NCBI GenBank assembly: GCA_035378985.1
Contig: DAOSUR010000001.1
Coordinates: forward strand, 186,001 to 250,000
Length of the DNA stretch: 64,000 nt
Source: Anaerohalosphaeraceae bacterium
GTDB lineage: Bacteria; Planctomycetota; Phycisphaerae; Sedimentisphaerales; Anaerohalosphaeraceae
Direction of reading: 5' to 3'
Shown here: piece by piece, positions 42,826 through 52,372 of the stretch
How positions within the stretch are numbered: the stretch's first letter is position 1
How the letters are laid out: each line of letters starts with the position of its first letter
Position numbers and translations under genes: made by a program
The notes under the pieces: model-generated
Told to the model about the DNA's origin: nothing
Database searches by the model: none
What the model saw: only the letters and a program-made list of their open reading frames with translations

Positions 42826-44301
42826 ATGATTTATGCGATGATTTTCATCCCTGCTGCGGCGGCGGTTTTGTCGCTGATGATTCAAAATGACAGGCTCCGA
42901 CGCGGCCTTCTCGTCGGGGCGGCGGCCGTCCATACGCTGCTGGTGCTGGCGGCCTGGCACACGGGAGCTGCACCTCAGTGCAGCGGATGGCTTGTATTGG
43001 ATCAGCCCGCTCTTTTATTCCTGACCATTACGAGCATTCTGTTTTCCGCCTGTTCGGTCTATGCCGCCGGCTATCTGGCCGGGGAATCCGGCCAAACCAT
43101 CCAGGATTTTGAAGAGGGTTTGTTCTTCCGTAACGCTCCGGAAGCCGTCTTTTCCGCCTGCCTCCTGGCATTTTTAGCCACAATGACTCTAACGGCACTC
43201 AGCCAGCATCTGGCTCTGCTGTGGGTGGCCATGGAAGCCACCACGCTGGCCAGCGCCCCGCTGATTTATTTTCATCGACACCACCGGTCCCTGGAAGCCG
43301 CCTGGAAATACCTTTTGATCTGCTCTGTCGGCATCGCCCTGGCTCTTCTGGGTACATTCTTTATCGGCATTGCCGTTTCTCACTCCTCCGTGGAAGACAA
43401 ATCTCTGGTCCTGAGCAATCTGATTCATCAGGGAAGCCGGCTGAACCTGACCTGGCTGAAAGCTGCGATGCTGCTGACGCTGGTGGGATATGGGACGAAA
43501 ATGGGGCTGGCCCCTCTGCATACCTGGCTGCCGGACGCTCACAGCGAATCGCCTTCGGTAATTTCCGCCCTGCTTTCCGGAGCTCTGCTCAATTGTGCCT
43601 TTTTGGGGATATTGCGGCTTGTTCAGGTCTGCCGGGCAGCAGGATTAGAAGATTTTTATCAGCCGCTTCTGATTTTATTCGGCCTGCTTTCGATGGGATG
43701 GGCCGCCGTGTTTATCCTCGGACAGAGGGATTTCAAACGAATGCTGGCCTATTCGAGTGTCGAACATGTGGGGATTCTGGCATTGGGCATCGGAATCGGA
43801 GCCGGAGCCGTTTTTGGTTCGATGTTTCACGCCGTCAACCATTCGCTCACCAAAGCCATGCTGTTTTTGGCCGCCGGAAATATCCTCGGCGCCTTTAAAA
43901 CCAAAACCATTTCGCAGGTCAGCGGGGTTCTGGAGCGGCTGCCTTTGACGGGAATCCTCTGGCTTGCCGGCTTTCTGGCGATCACCGGGATGCCTCCGTT
44001 TGGACTTTTCCTGAGCGAGTTTGCTATCATAAAAGCCATGATTGAACAGGGCCGGTTCGGCATCGCCGCGGCCTTTCTGGGAGTTCTGACCCTGATTTTT
44101 GCCGGCATGGCTTCGGCATTTTTGAAAATGGCTCAGGGGCCGGTTCCCCGTGAAACGACGGAAACGTCTCATCCCGAGTCTTTTACGCATGTGCTGCCGC
44201 CGCTGGCTTTAGGGACTTTGACACTGCTGCTCGGACTGTACGTGCCCCCTGCGGTAAACCGCCTGCTTCACGAGGCAGCTGCTGCTTTCGGAGAATTGTG
44301 A
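42826..44301 (+). CDS. HyfF/NuoN-like proton-pumping membrane subunit
   Basis: 491 residues. Second antiporter-like subunit of the complex: WVAMEATTLASAPLIYFHRH with the buried Glu, WLKAAMLLTLVGYGTKMGLAPLHTWLPDAHSESPS (two consecutive motif parts with Lys and His), MLAYSSVEHVGILALGIG and the broken-helix region FHAVNHSLTKAMLFLAAGN. It starts four bases after the HyfE-like stop and ends one base before the large-subunit start. With the HyfB-like protein it gives the complex two pumping modules. Confidence 0.93.
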   Translation: MIYAMIFIPAAAAVLSLMIQNDRLRRGLLVGAAAVHTLLVLAAWHTGAAPQCSGWLVLDQPALLFLTITSILFSACSVYAAGYLAGESGQTIQDFEEGLFFRNAPEAVFSACLLAFLATMTLTALSQHLALLWVAMEATTLASAPLIYFHRHHRSLEAAWKYLLICSVGIALALLGTFFIGIAVSHSSVEDKSLVLSNLIHQGSRLNLTWLKAAMLLTLVGYGTKMGLAPLHTWLPDAHSESPSVISALLSGALLNCAFLGILRLVQVCRAAGLEDFYQPLLILFGLLSMGWAAVFILGQRDFKRMLAYSSVEHVGILALGIGIGAGAVFGSMFHAVNHSLTKAMLFLAAGNILGAFKTKTISQVSGVLERLPLTGILWLAGFLAITGMPPFGLFLSEFAIIKAMIEQGRFGIAAAFLGVLTLIFAGMASAFLKMAQGPVPRETTETSHPESFTHVLPPLALGTLTLLLGLYVPPAVNRLLHEAAAAFGEL

Positions 44302-44302
44302 T

Positions 44303-45826
44303 ATGGCTGCCTTGTCTCGTTTGTGGTTTTACAATAATCAGCCGCTGGAAGCCGCACAGATACCGGTGGTTTCTCTGGAAGAATTCACCAACGCGGTGCG
44401 AAACGCCGCGGCGGTCGGAATGCGGATTGCCTCGTTCTTCGCCGCCCTATCTGGTCCTCATTTGGTGTGCTTGTATGCCGTGATTGCCGATGAGAATACC
44501 GGACGGCTGACGGTTCTGTCCGCTGCGGCTCAAGACAAATATCCATCGCTGACGCCGGACTGCCCGCAGGTGCACCTGTTCGAACGGGAAATTGCTGAAC
44601 AATGGGGCATCCTTCCCCAAGGGCACCCCTGGCTCAAGCCCGTCCGGTTTCATCCCTGCTATCGAAGCGGAAAGGAGATCTGGAAACAGCAAAACAACCC
44701 AAGCATCCTGCCTTCCGTTATGAACTTTTATCGGCTCGAGGGGGAACAGATTCACGAAGTGGCCGTCGGTCCGGTTCATGCCGGAATTATTGAGCCGGGG
44801 CATTTTCGGTTTCAATGTTTGGGAGAGCATGTTTCCCATCTTGAGATTTCCCTGGGCTATCAGCACCGCGGCATTGAACGCCGTCTCATCGGCGTCCCGA
44901 CCCCCCGCACCTATGCCTTGATTCAGACGGCTGCCGGAGATACCACCATCGGCCATACCACCGCGTACTGTCAGCTGCTTGAATCGATGGCGGATATCCA
45001 GGCGCCTCCGCGTGCTCAGGCCATTCGCGGCATTGCCCTTGAACTGGAACGGCTGGCCAATCACACCGGCGATCTCGGGGCGCTGGCCAATGATGTCGGA
45101 TATCTGCCGACCGCCTCGTTCTGCGGACGCATCCGCGGCGATTTTCTGAATCTGACCGCCCTGCTGTGCGGCAATCGATTCGGGCGAAATCTTCTCTGCC
45201 CGGGCGGCGTGCGGTTTGATTTAACCGCCGAGAAAACGGACCAGATGCGCCGCCGCCTTCGGCAACTGAAAAAAGACGTCACGGTCGCCGTGGAACTGCT
45301 GTGGAACACCCCATCGGTACTGGCCCGATTTGAAGAAACAGGCAAGATTGATGAACAAACCTGCCGGCAGCTGGGGCTGGTCGGCGTGGCAGCACGGGCC
45401 TGCGGCATCGAAACGGATGTGCGATTCCGCTTTCCCGCCGGCGTATACCAATTCGCCCAAGTGCCTGTGTCCACCTGGCATACAGGCGATGTATTCGCCC
45501 GGGCCTACGTCCGCTGGCTTGAGATTCAGCGGTCGCTGGCCTTTCTGCTGGAACTGCTGGAAAACTGCCCCGGCGGTCCCATTCAAACCGATTGGAACGG
45601 CGCCGCTCCCAACCGCTTCTGCGTAAGTCTGACGGAGGGATGGCGGGGAGAGATTTGCCACGCCGCCGCGACAGACGCCCAAGGACGCCTGGCCTTCTAC
45701 AAAATTATAGACCCGTCTTTCCATAACTGGACGGGGCTGGCGATGGCCCTTCGCGGCCAGCAGATTTCCGATTTCCCGCTGTGCAATAAAAGTTTTAATT
45801 TGTCCTACTGCGGACATGACTTGTAA
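44303..45826 (+). CDS. NuoCD/HyfG-like large subunit lacking NiFe-ligand cysteines
   Basis: 507 residues. The N-terminal part (about 1-140) is NuoC-like (VHLFEREIAEQWGILPQGHPWLKPVRFHP). The rest (about 150-507) is NuoD/hydrogenase-large-subunit-like (GPVHAGIIEPGHFRF, HLEISLGYQHRGIERRL). Where hydrogenases carry the first CxxC it reads AAGDTTIGHTTAYC. Near the C-terminus, where DPCxxC is expected, it reads IIDPSFHNW. I find no CxxC pair anywhere, so a NiFe centre cannot be held in the usual way. This matches energy-converting hydrogenase-related (Ehr) complexes, whose reaction is unsettled. The gene follows the HyfF-like gene directly and is 12 bases before the iron-sulfur subunit. Confidence 0.9.
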   Translation: MAALSRLWFYNNQPLEAAQIPVVSLEEFTNAVRNAAAVGMRIASFFAALSGPHLVCLYAVIADENTGRLTVLSAAAQDKYPSLTPDCPQVHLFEREIAEQWGILPQGHPWLKPVRFHPCYRSGKEIWKQQNNPSILPSVMNFYRLEGEQIHEVAVGPVHAGIIEPGHFRFQCLGEHVSHLEISLGYQHRGIERRLIGVPTPRTYALIQTAAGDTTIGHTTAYCQLLESMADIQAPPRAQAIRGIALELERLANHTGDLGALANDVGYLPTASFCGRIRGDFLNLTALLCGNRFGRNLLCPGGVRFDLTAEKTDQMRRRLRQLKKDVTVAVELLWNTPSVLARFEETGKIDEQTCRQLGLVGVAARACGIETDVRFRFPAGVYQFAQVPVSTWHTGDVFARAYVRWLEIQRSLAFLLELLENCPGGPIQTDWNGAAPNRFCVSLTEGWRGEICHAAATDAQGRLAFYKIIDPSFHNWTGLAMALRGQQISDFPLCNKSFNLSYCGHDL

Positions 45827-45838
45827 GAGGATAAACGG

Positions 45839-46594
45839 ATGATTCGTGCCCTTCTGGCCCGCCTTCAGCAGAAACACCGAACCGTCGGTTTCCCGAAAAC
45901 CGAACCGACATTGCCTCCGGATTTTCTCGGACGCCCGGAGCTCTTTCCCCAGCGATGTTCCGCAGACTGCCGGCGCTGTATTGAGGTCTGCCCCACCAGT
46001 GCCGTTCAGAAAAAGGACACTGTGGCACTGGACATGGGCCGATGCCTCTTCTGCGGACGATGTGCGGAGAAATGTCCTTCCGGAGTAATTCGATTCTCGC
46101 GGGATTATCGGCTGGCAGCCTCGACAAAAGCTGACCTGCTTTTAAAAGGAGAAGAATACAAACGAGCTGAAACATTGGGAAAAGAGCTGAAACGGCTCTT
46201 CGGCCGCTCCCTGAAACTCCGGCAGGTTTCCGCAGGCGGCTGCAACGCCTGCGAGGCAGATACAAATGTGCTGACGACCGTCGTTTTCGACTTGAGCCGC
46301 TTCGGCATTCAGTTTGTGGCCTCGCCGCGGCACGCAGACGGCCTGCTGATTACAGGTCCGGTGCCGGAAAATATGAAGCTGGCTCTCGAGAAAACCTATC
46401 AGGCCGTGCCGGCTCCGAAACTTGTGATTGCCGTCGGCTCCTGCGCAATTTCCGGCGGCCCCTTTGCCGGACATCCCGAAGTGCACAACGGCGCTGACGG
46501 GATTGTCCCCGTGGATTTGTATATCCCCGGCTGCCCGCCTCATCCGATTACAATTCTGGACGGTCTGCTTCGGCTGTTGGGCCGAATTGACTAA
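45839..46594 (+). CDS. Fused 2[4Fe-4S] ferredoxin and NuoB/HyfI-like small subunit
   Basis: 251 residues. Residues about 39-83 hold two [4Fe-4S] motifs: CSADCRRCIEVCP (spacing C-x3-C-x2-C-x3-CP) and CLFCGRCAEKCP (C-x2-C-x2-C-x3-CP), as in HyfH/NuoI. From about 120 onward it is a NuoB/HyfI small subunit with the N2-type cluster ligands in GGCNACEADTNV, VGSCAISGGPF and YIPGCPPHP. In E. coli hyf these are separate genes; here they form one polypeptide. It would pass electrons from a soluble donor to the large subunit. Last gene of the run; its TAA overlaps the end of the convergent GH2 gene by two bases. Confidence 0.92.
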   Translation: MIRALLARLQQKHRTVGFPKTEPTLPPDFLGRPELFPQRCSADCRRCIEVCPTSAVQKKDTVALDMGRCLFCGRCAEKCPSGVIRFSRDYRLAASTKADLLLKGEEYKRAETLGKELKRLFGRSLKLRQVSAGGCNACEADTNVLTTVVFDLSRFGIQFVASPRHADGLLITGPVPENMKLALEKTYQAVPAPKLVIAVGSCAISGGPFAGHPEVHNGADGIVPVDLYIPGCPPHPITILDGLLRLLGRID

Positions 46595-49115
46595 TCCGCA
46601 CGGCTGGTAAACGAAGCACTGCCGGATGTCAGGCCCGATGCGGAAGCCGTCACGGTAATCAGCCCCGGCGTTTCGAGAACCCGAATCAGGCCGGTTGCAA
46701 TCCCCGCCTCGGATTTGACCGCAGCCGGTGAAACCAGCTCCGCCGGCCCGGAGACGGACAGCGTAACCATGGTACTCGACGCTGTCGGAACCAGTGTTCC
46801 ATTGGCATCCAAAATGGAAACATAGACAAACACCAGCTCCGAACCATTCGCCGGCACATCCGTCGTATCAAAGGCCGGCGACAAAGACCGGGCTGCACCG
46901 GGGGTTCGGACCTGATGCTGGGCGACCACCTGTCCATCGATGAGCCCCTCGGCCCGCAGGACGCCCGAACTCCACGTCAGCCCGCTGAAGGTAAACGGCG
47001 GATGCGGCAGATTCGTCCCTGTATCCGGAGACCGCTCGTCTATCAGAACATCATTCAGAAACAGCCGCACTCGCTGACAATTGCTGTACACCGTGACCGT
47101 CGTCGGCGAAGAAGACCGCCAGTGATTGGCGATAAAGACCATCGGCCCGCCGTCAACCCCCTCGATTTGCACATCGGGATCCCGCTGGCTCCTCCAGAAA
47201 TAGTACGAAAACTTCGGCAGCCGATAGATATCCAGCACGCCGGACGGATACGGCCCGTAATCGATACCCGCCCACAGCCCGTCGCCGCACAGGTAAGTCA
47301 TTCCGAGATTCTGGCTGTAGCCGTCCATATGATTGACGACCTGCGCCAGCATCGCCGTTTCGCCGTAGGCATATTTATCCCCCACAGACCCTCTCCGCAC
47401 ATCGCTGGCACAGCCGTCGCCGCCGTATTCCCAGTGGCCGTATTCGCTGATAATCAGGGGCTTGGAACTGCTGTAGGTCCGCGCCCCGGCCGTGGGAGTG
47501 GCAATAAAAATATCGTAAATCCAGTCATACAGCCAGCCGCTGATATACGCCCCCGGGTACTCCGCCCGTCCGATATTCACAGCGGTCGAAGCATAGGTCG
47601 AGTTGAAATCCGTCTCGTTGAGCGACAGCTCCCAGGCAATCACCGAAGGCCGATTGCGGTCCCGCCGAATCACCTCCCGCATCATCTGATAGGAATGATT
47701 GCGGAATGTCGTGCCCCCAATGTACTGAAAGCCCGGAATCGCATTCATCACCAAAATCCCCAGTTCATCGCAGGCGTCCATAAACGCCGGGTCCTGCGGA
47801 TAATGCGCCGTGCGGATATAGTCAAACCCCGCTTCCTTAATCTTGAGGGCATCGCGCCGGTGCCCGACATTGCCCATCGCATACCCGACAAACGGATAAT
47901 CCTGCAGCCGGTTGGCCCCCGGAACTTAAACGGCTGGCCGTTAATTCGAAAGCCGTCGGCCTTGCTGAACGAAATGCTGCGGACGCCGATTCGCGTCTTC
48001 TGCCAGTCCGCCGGACGCTCCCCGTCAAACACTTCCGTATAGAGCGTGTAGAGATACGGACGGTGCGGATGCCACAAATTCGGCTGCTGGACGGTCATTG
48101 TCTGTGTAAACGTGAAGGCCGCTCCGGCGGCTATGGTCTGGGAAGAGGCGGCTTGGGCAACAATTCGCTGCTGTTTGTCCGCAAGATACGTTCGAACCGT
48201 ACAGCTCCGTGCGGCTCCGTAGTCATTTTTCACCTGGGTTTTGACCTGCACCTGGGCCGAGGAGCTGCTGACGGACGGATACGTCACAAAAATTCCGCCG
48301 CCGGCCGGCGTATTGGCATAGACGGCATCCGTCACATAAAGCTTGTCCATATAATGCAGCCACACATCCCGATACAGCCCGCCCCAGTTAAACCAGTCGG
48401 CATTGCCGATCGGCACATCCGGATTGTCCGTATTGTCCACCTTAACGGCGATGACATTCTCTCCGCCGTAAATCAGACAGCCGCTGAGGTCATACAGAAA
48501 CGGCAGATACCCGCCGTAATGGGTGGTCAGTTTTGTGCCGTTAATCCAGACATCCGTAACGGTATTGGCCCCTTCAAATTCAAGGAAGACCTTGCCGTCC
48601 GCCGCCGCAGGGTCTATCGAAAACCGCTTACGATACCAGCTGACCCCCTCATAGCTGTAGTTCGGCCAGGCCGGACGCAGCGGGTCCGGACCTGTCTGGC
48701 CGCTGATGGGCGGATTGTGCGGCAGACGCACGGAGACCCAGCTGCTGTCATCATAGGAAGGAGCAGAGGCCGCATCGCCCGAAATGCTCCCTTTATAAAA
48801 TTTCCAGCCGAGATTGAAGGACACTTTCTGCCGTCGGGTTGAAATGGGAACGTAATAAACATCCGCCGGCTCCTGGAGCCACTGAAAAGCAAACACCGCC
48901 AAATCCCCCATCCCGACCTGCCCATCGCGGTCCAAATCGAACCGGGCGTCAAACTCCGCCTGACCGCTTGCCGTCTGCCAGGCACAGGCCATCTGTCCGA
49001 GGTCGGCGATACTGATTCTCCCATCGCCGTCAAAATCCGCCGTCAGCGGCCCGGCATAAACCTCCGCCAGCAGCCAGGCGGCCAGCAGCATCGTCCACCC
49101 TGTCTGTCTTCTCAT
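46591..49115 (-). pseudogene. GH2 glycoside hydrolase with N-terminal dockerin, interrupted by a frameshift
   Basis: The first part runs in one frame from ATG 49115 (GGGGG upstream): signal peptide, then an N-terminal dockerin pair with good calcium loops (DFDGDGRISIADL and DLDRDGQVGMGDL), then GH2 domains to about 47920. After the homopolymer C5 at 47916-47920 (G5 on the coding strand) this frame leaves the family and stops at 47748. The correct continuation (NRLQDYPFVGYAMG) resumes one frame over and runs to 46591, with Glu in LSLNETDF as acid/base and Glu in IISEYGH as nucleophile. One extra G would restore FKFRGANRLQD and a full enzyme of about 840 residues. Either a recent pseudogene or a sequencing error. 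Confidence 0.85.
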
Positions 49116-49178
49116 CGGCAACCCCCAAGTGAAAAAAAAATTCGAAATCCGAAATACGAAACTCAAAACAACAAAAAA

Positions 49179-52100
49179 TTATTGTTCCTGTCGGACAGAA
49201 CGGACAAGAAAAATCCGTTCGATTTCCAGGGCGTGCGGCTCGTTGGCGGCCTCCGGAAACAGCCGGGCCCCAAAGGAGACCTGCACGGCCTCCAGCCGGC
49301 TCCAGTCAACCGGCCCGCCGCCGCTTCGGTCCGGCTGGTCCCAATAATCCAGCCCCACCGTCGGATAAGGCCGCGGCAGCCAGCTGGCCGTCATCGGCTC
49401 CAAACGGCTCAGCGGGATTTCGTGCTCCTTCCATTCATCGGTCAGCGGGATCCGAACTCCGCGCACCCAGCCGTCCCGCCCAATGAAAAGCAGCTCCATT
49501 TGCCTCGTCTTGGGCAGTCCCGCCCGAACCCGGACCCGAACCGCATTCAGCCGCTTCAAATCCTCCCGGCGCGGCTCTATCCGCTCATCCAACAGCAGAC
49601 GAAACGAGACATCCTGCGGCGCCGGACGAAACGTCGGCACATCGACCCGCAGCGCTGTATTGTCCGCCGTCGTCCCGGAGGTCAGTCGGTGCCGGAAAGA
49701 AACCCGGTGTTCCGAATTGGGGAAAATCAGTCGGCCGCTGTCCGCCGACGCCTCAAACAGCACAAACTCCGACTCCGCCGCCGCAACCGGCACCTGCCAA
49801 AGCGGGGGCGAAGGCCGTACGGCAATCTCCTCCAGCTCAAAGCCGTGAGAGGCCCCTTCAGACCCCGGAAACAGCCACGCACCGAACGTCAGCCGTGCCG
49901 TTTTCAGATTTGCAATGCAGACATCTTTCAGCAGAATCTCTGTGCGGCCTTTTCGTCCGTCCAGCCGCAGCAGATGCTTGTTCTGCATCCCGTAGCGGTC
50001 AATCAGCAAAAGCTCCAGCCGGTCGGTCTGCTCGCTCAGCGGCCGTCCCTTGAAAATCAAAACGGCATCTTCGTAGGTTTCCTTCTCAAAAACGTCGGGA
50101 CCTTCAGACGGGGGCGGACTGTTCAGGGCCAGTTCAATGCTGACGGCCCCATTGGCTTCAAATCCGGCCGTCTGCACGCGCAGCCGCCGCCGTCCGCCTT
50201 CTTCCGGCAGCGAAACGGACGCATGACGGGCGGACCACTGCCTCAGCTCCGGCGTCTGGGAAACCGCCGCTGCATCAAACAGCACCTGCGGGGCCGCTTC
50301 GGCCTTCATTGAAGAAGTCGGCGGTCCGACAATCCGCGCCGGAAACGTAAGCATTTGCCCTTCCTGAATCACACTCACCGCATATTCGATAAGTTGACCC
50401 GCTTTGCCCTCTATCGACGCCTCATAGTCGAACCGCGAAAGCGGTTTCATCGGAATCTTTTCAAACTCCGCCCCCGCCTGTCTCCGCACCCAGCAGACCA
50501 CCTCCTGCGGCGGCTGCTCCCACACGCCTTTGACCCGAACCGCAAACGGTCTGCCTTCTGCAATCTGCCGAGGCGGAAGATGGTGAATCACAACCGGATT
50601 TTTCTGCCGGGCGGGTACAATGTACTCACGGCTGAAATCGGCTGCCGCTGAAACGGAGGGTTCTCTCTGGAGACGATACACTCCCGGCTGGATTTCCAGA
50701 GTTCCCTGAGCAGCCCTGCCGGCAAGAGAATTGCCTTCATCGGCCCCCTCATACGTAAACGAGGTCCCTAAATCCGGCACGGCAATCTTCATCCGCCTTG
50801 TCCCACAAGCTAAATATGCCGCCTGACGGCCCCTGCTGGGCCGGCCGAACGGGTCGCGGATCCACACGACATCCGGGTAGACCTCCAGCCGCCAGAGCCC
50901 TTCAGTCTGTCTTTCCAGAAAATATGCCCCGGTTCCTTCATACTCGACCACAGGCGAGCAGCCGCAGCCGATGACCCGTTCCAGCCGCTCCGGTTTGGGC
51001 GGAGTCGTCTGGGTCGTATTGGAATAGAAAAACTCCCGCTCTGTAACCAGCTCGCTCAAATCCTCCTCGAAACTGACCCGCACCGGCCCGAAACGGTTTG
51101 ATTCCGATGCGGTAAAGCTCCTCGGCAGACGGCGGAAGCACTCGGCCGCAATCAGCAGACTGACGGCCTTATTCGGCGTATAAACCAGATTAAGATAATG
51201 AGTCTGATATTCGAGATTTCTCGAGGCCAGCGGCAGCGGGTCATAGGTGAACATCGCCGCAAACTGAGCCCCGCCGCTGCGAAATGTGCGGGCTATCGCC
51301 GGATACAGATACGAGCCCGCCACATCCGCCGTATCAAATTCGTAAACGACTTTGGGCTTGTTCTTTAAGGCCGGGTCAAACAAAAGCCGATACGACTCCA
51401 CCCGCAGCAGGAAATTGCTCGTGAGGGTAAAGCCGCTGACCAGACCCGTCGGATACCAGCCGAACGTGGCCCCATCGGCTCGGGAATCCCGCACGGCCGG
51501 TGCAATCGTCATATCCTGACTGACGTTGAAAACAATCGGCTTGTTCCAGCCGGCGTCCCGAATCGCCTGAATCAAGACATTGATATACTCCACGGGCTTT
51601 TGGCCCGGGTGATGATGCGGCTCATTGACCGGTTCAATCATCACAATCGCCGGCTCATCTTTGTAAGCACGGCCCGTATAGCGATTGACATGCTGAACAA
51701 TCTGCGAAAGATACCGCTGCTGAACGGCAATCGCCTCCGGATTAATGCCCAGTTCGCGCTTGGGGAAAAAACGCGGGAATCCCTGACAGGTGTTCATTTC
51801 CTCCGGCTCTGGCCAGACCGGACTGTACAGCGTAATCGGCGTCAGCAGAATGGATATCCCTCTTTTCTCGGCCTGGGCAATCACATAATCCAGCAAATCC
51901 AGATGCTCATTGTCAATGAGATTGCCCTGCCGGTCGCTGTTTTCCCAGTCTCCCCAGAAACTGAGCCGAAGCCCGTCCAGCCCCAGCCGAGCCAGATGGG
52001 CCATATCCGCCTCCACCGTCTTTTTGCGGTCCGCCCCGACATAGCCGGCGGCCCGGAAACTGTAGCCGGACGGCAGACAGTAATTCACCCCAAACAGGGC

Positions 52101-52277
52101 GGCCTCCTGCTGGGTGTCCTGCCGGCGAAGCACGCCTTCCGCATCTATAAAAAGACCCCTCTGGGCTTCGGACCGCCCCGCTCCTCCGGCATCCAGGGCA
52201 CAAACCGCCGCCGTCCAAAGCAGCACAGCGACTGATTGAAATCCTTTCTTCATCCGCATCGATTGTATCATCTCCAT
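49179..52277 (-). CDS. GH5-like (clan GH-A) secreted glycoside hydrolase, large multidomain
   Basis: Up to 1032 residues. The start is uncertain: ATG 52277, 52259 and 52253 are all possible, and none has an ideal binding site. A signal peptide follows (KKGFQSVAVLLWTAAVCALD). The TIM barrel (about 40-400) has DGLRLSFWGDWEN, the acid/base Glu219 in IEPVNEPHHHPG and the nucleophile Glu313 in KVVYEFDTADVAG, the GH5-type arrangement. Residues about 440-1030 contain beta-rich modules, including two similar ones (KTARLTFGAWLFPGSEGASH and EAVQVSFGARLFPEAANEPH) that look like repeated carbohydrate-binding jelly-rolls. No dockerin-like tail. Substrate not indicated. It precedes the GH2 gene by 63 bases. 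Confidence 0.82.
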   Translation of the reverse strand: MEMIQSMRMKKGFQSVAVLLWTAAVCALDAGGAGRSEAQRGLFIDAEGVLRRQDTQQEAALFGVNYCLPSGYSFRAAGYVGADRKKTVEADMAHLARLGLDGLRLSFWGDWENSDRQGNLIDNEHLDLLDYVIAQAEKRGISILLTPITLYSPVWPEPEEMNTCQGFPRFFPKRELGINPEAIAVQQRYLSQIVQHVNRYTGRAYKDEPAIVMIEPVNEPHHHPGQKPVEYINVLIQAIRDAGWNKPIVFNVSQDMTIAPAVRDSRADGATFGWYPTGLVSGFTLTSNFLLRVESYRLLFDPALKNKPKVVYEFDTADVAGSYLYPAIARTFRSGGAQFAAMFTYDPLPLASRNLEYQTHYLNLVYTPNKAVSLLIAAECFRRLPRSFTASESNRFGPVRVSFEEDLSELVTEREFFYSNTTQTTPPKPERLERVIGCGCSPVVEYEGTGAYFLERQTEGLWRLEVYPDVVWIRDPFGRPSRGRQAAYLACGTRRMKIAVPDLGTSFTYEGADEGNSLAGRAAQGTLEIQPGVYRLQREPSVSAAADFSREYIVPARQKNPVVIHHLPPRQIAEGRPFAVRVKGVWEQPPQEVVCWVRRQAGAEFEKIPMKPLSRFDYEASIEGKAGQLIEYAVSVIQEGQMLTFPARIVGPPTSSMKAEAAPQVLFDAAAVSQTPELRQWSARHASVSLPEEGGRRRLRVQTAGFEANGAVSIELALNSPPPSEGPDVFEKETYEDAVLIFKGRPLSEQTDRLELLLIDRYGMQNKHLLRLDGRKGRTEILLKDVCIANLKTARLTFGAWLFPGSEGASHGFELEEIAVRPSPPLWQVPVAAAESEFVLFEASADSGRLIFPNSEHRVSFRHRLTSGTTADNTALRVDVPTFRPAPQDVSFRLLLDERIEPRREDLKRLNAVRVRVRAGLPKTRQMELLFIGRDGWVRGVRIPLTDEWKEHEIPLSRLEPMTASWLPRPYPTVGLDYWDQPDRSGGGPVDWSRLEAVQVSFGARLFPEAANEPHALEIERIFLVRSVRQEQ

Positions 52278-52293
52278 CCGAGCTGTTCATCTG

Positions 52294-52336
52294 AAAAAAA
52301 GTCCCTGTCCGCCTCTGGGACAGGGACACTGTTTTT
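52294..52336 (-). terminator. Bidirectional-looking terminator after the prepilin gene
   Basis: GTCCCTGTCC (52301-52310) pairs perfectly with GGACAGGGAC (52318-52327) around a seven-base loop. On the minus strand it is followed by seven T and on the plus strand by six T. It ends the prepilin transcript, so the GH5-like gene downstream would need its own promoter or read-through. Confidence 0.85.
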
Positions 52337-52372
52337 TAAAAGAAATCCGCCTTCATCCCTGAAAAGCCGCCA

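Noticed and set aside
39276..46594. Group 4 NiFe hydrogenase (Hyf/Hyc type)
   Set aside because: The gene order and subunits fit, but the large subunit lacks every CxxC pair needed for the NiFe centre and no maturation genes are nearby. I annotate it as an Ehr-like complex instead.
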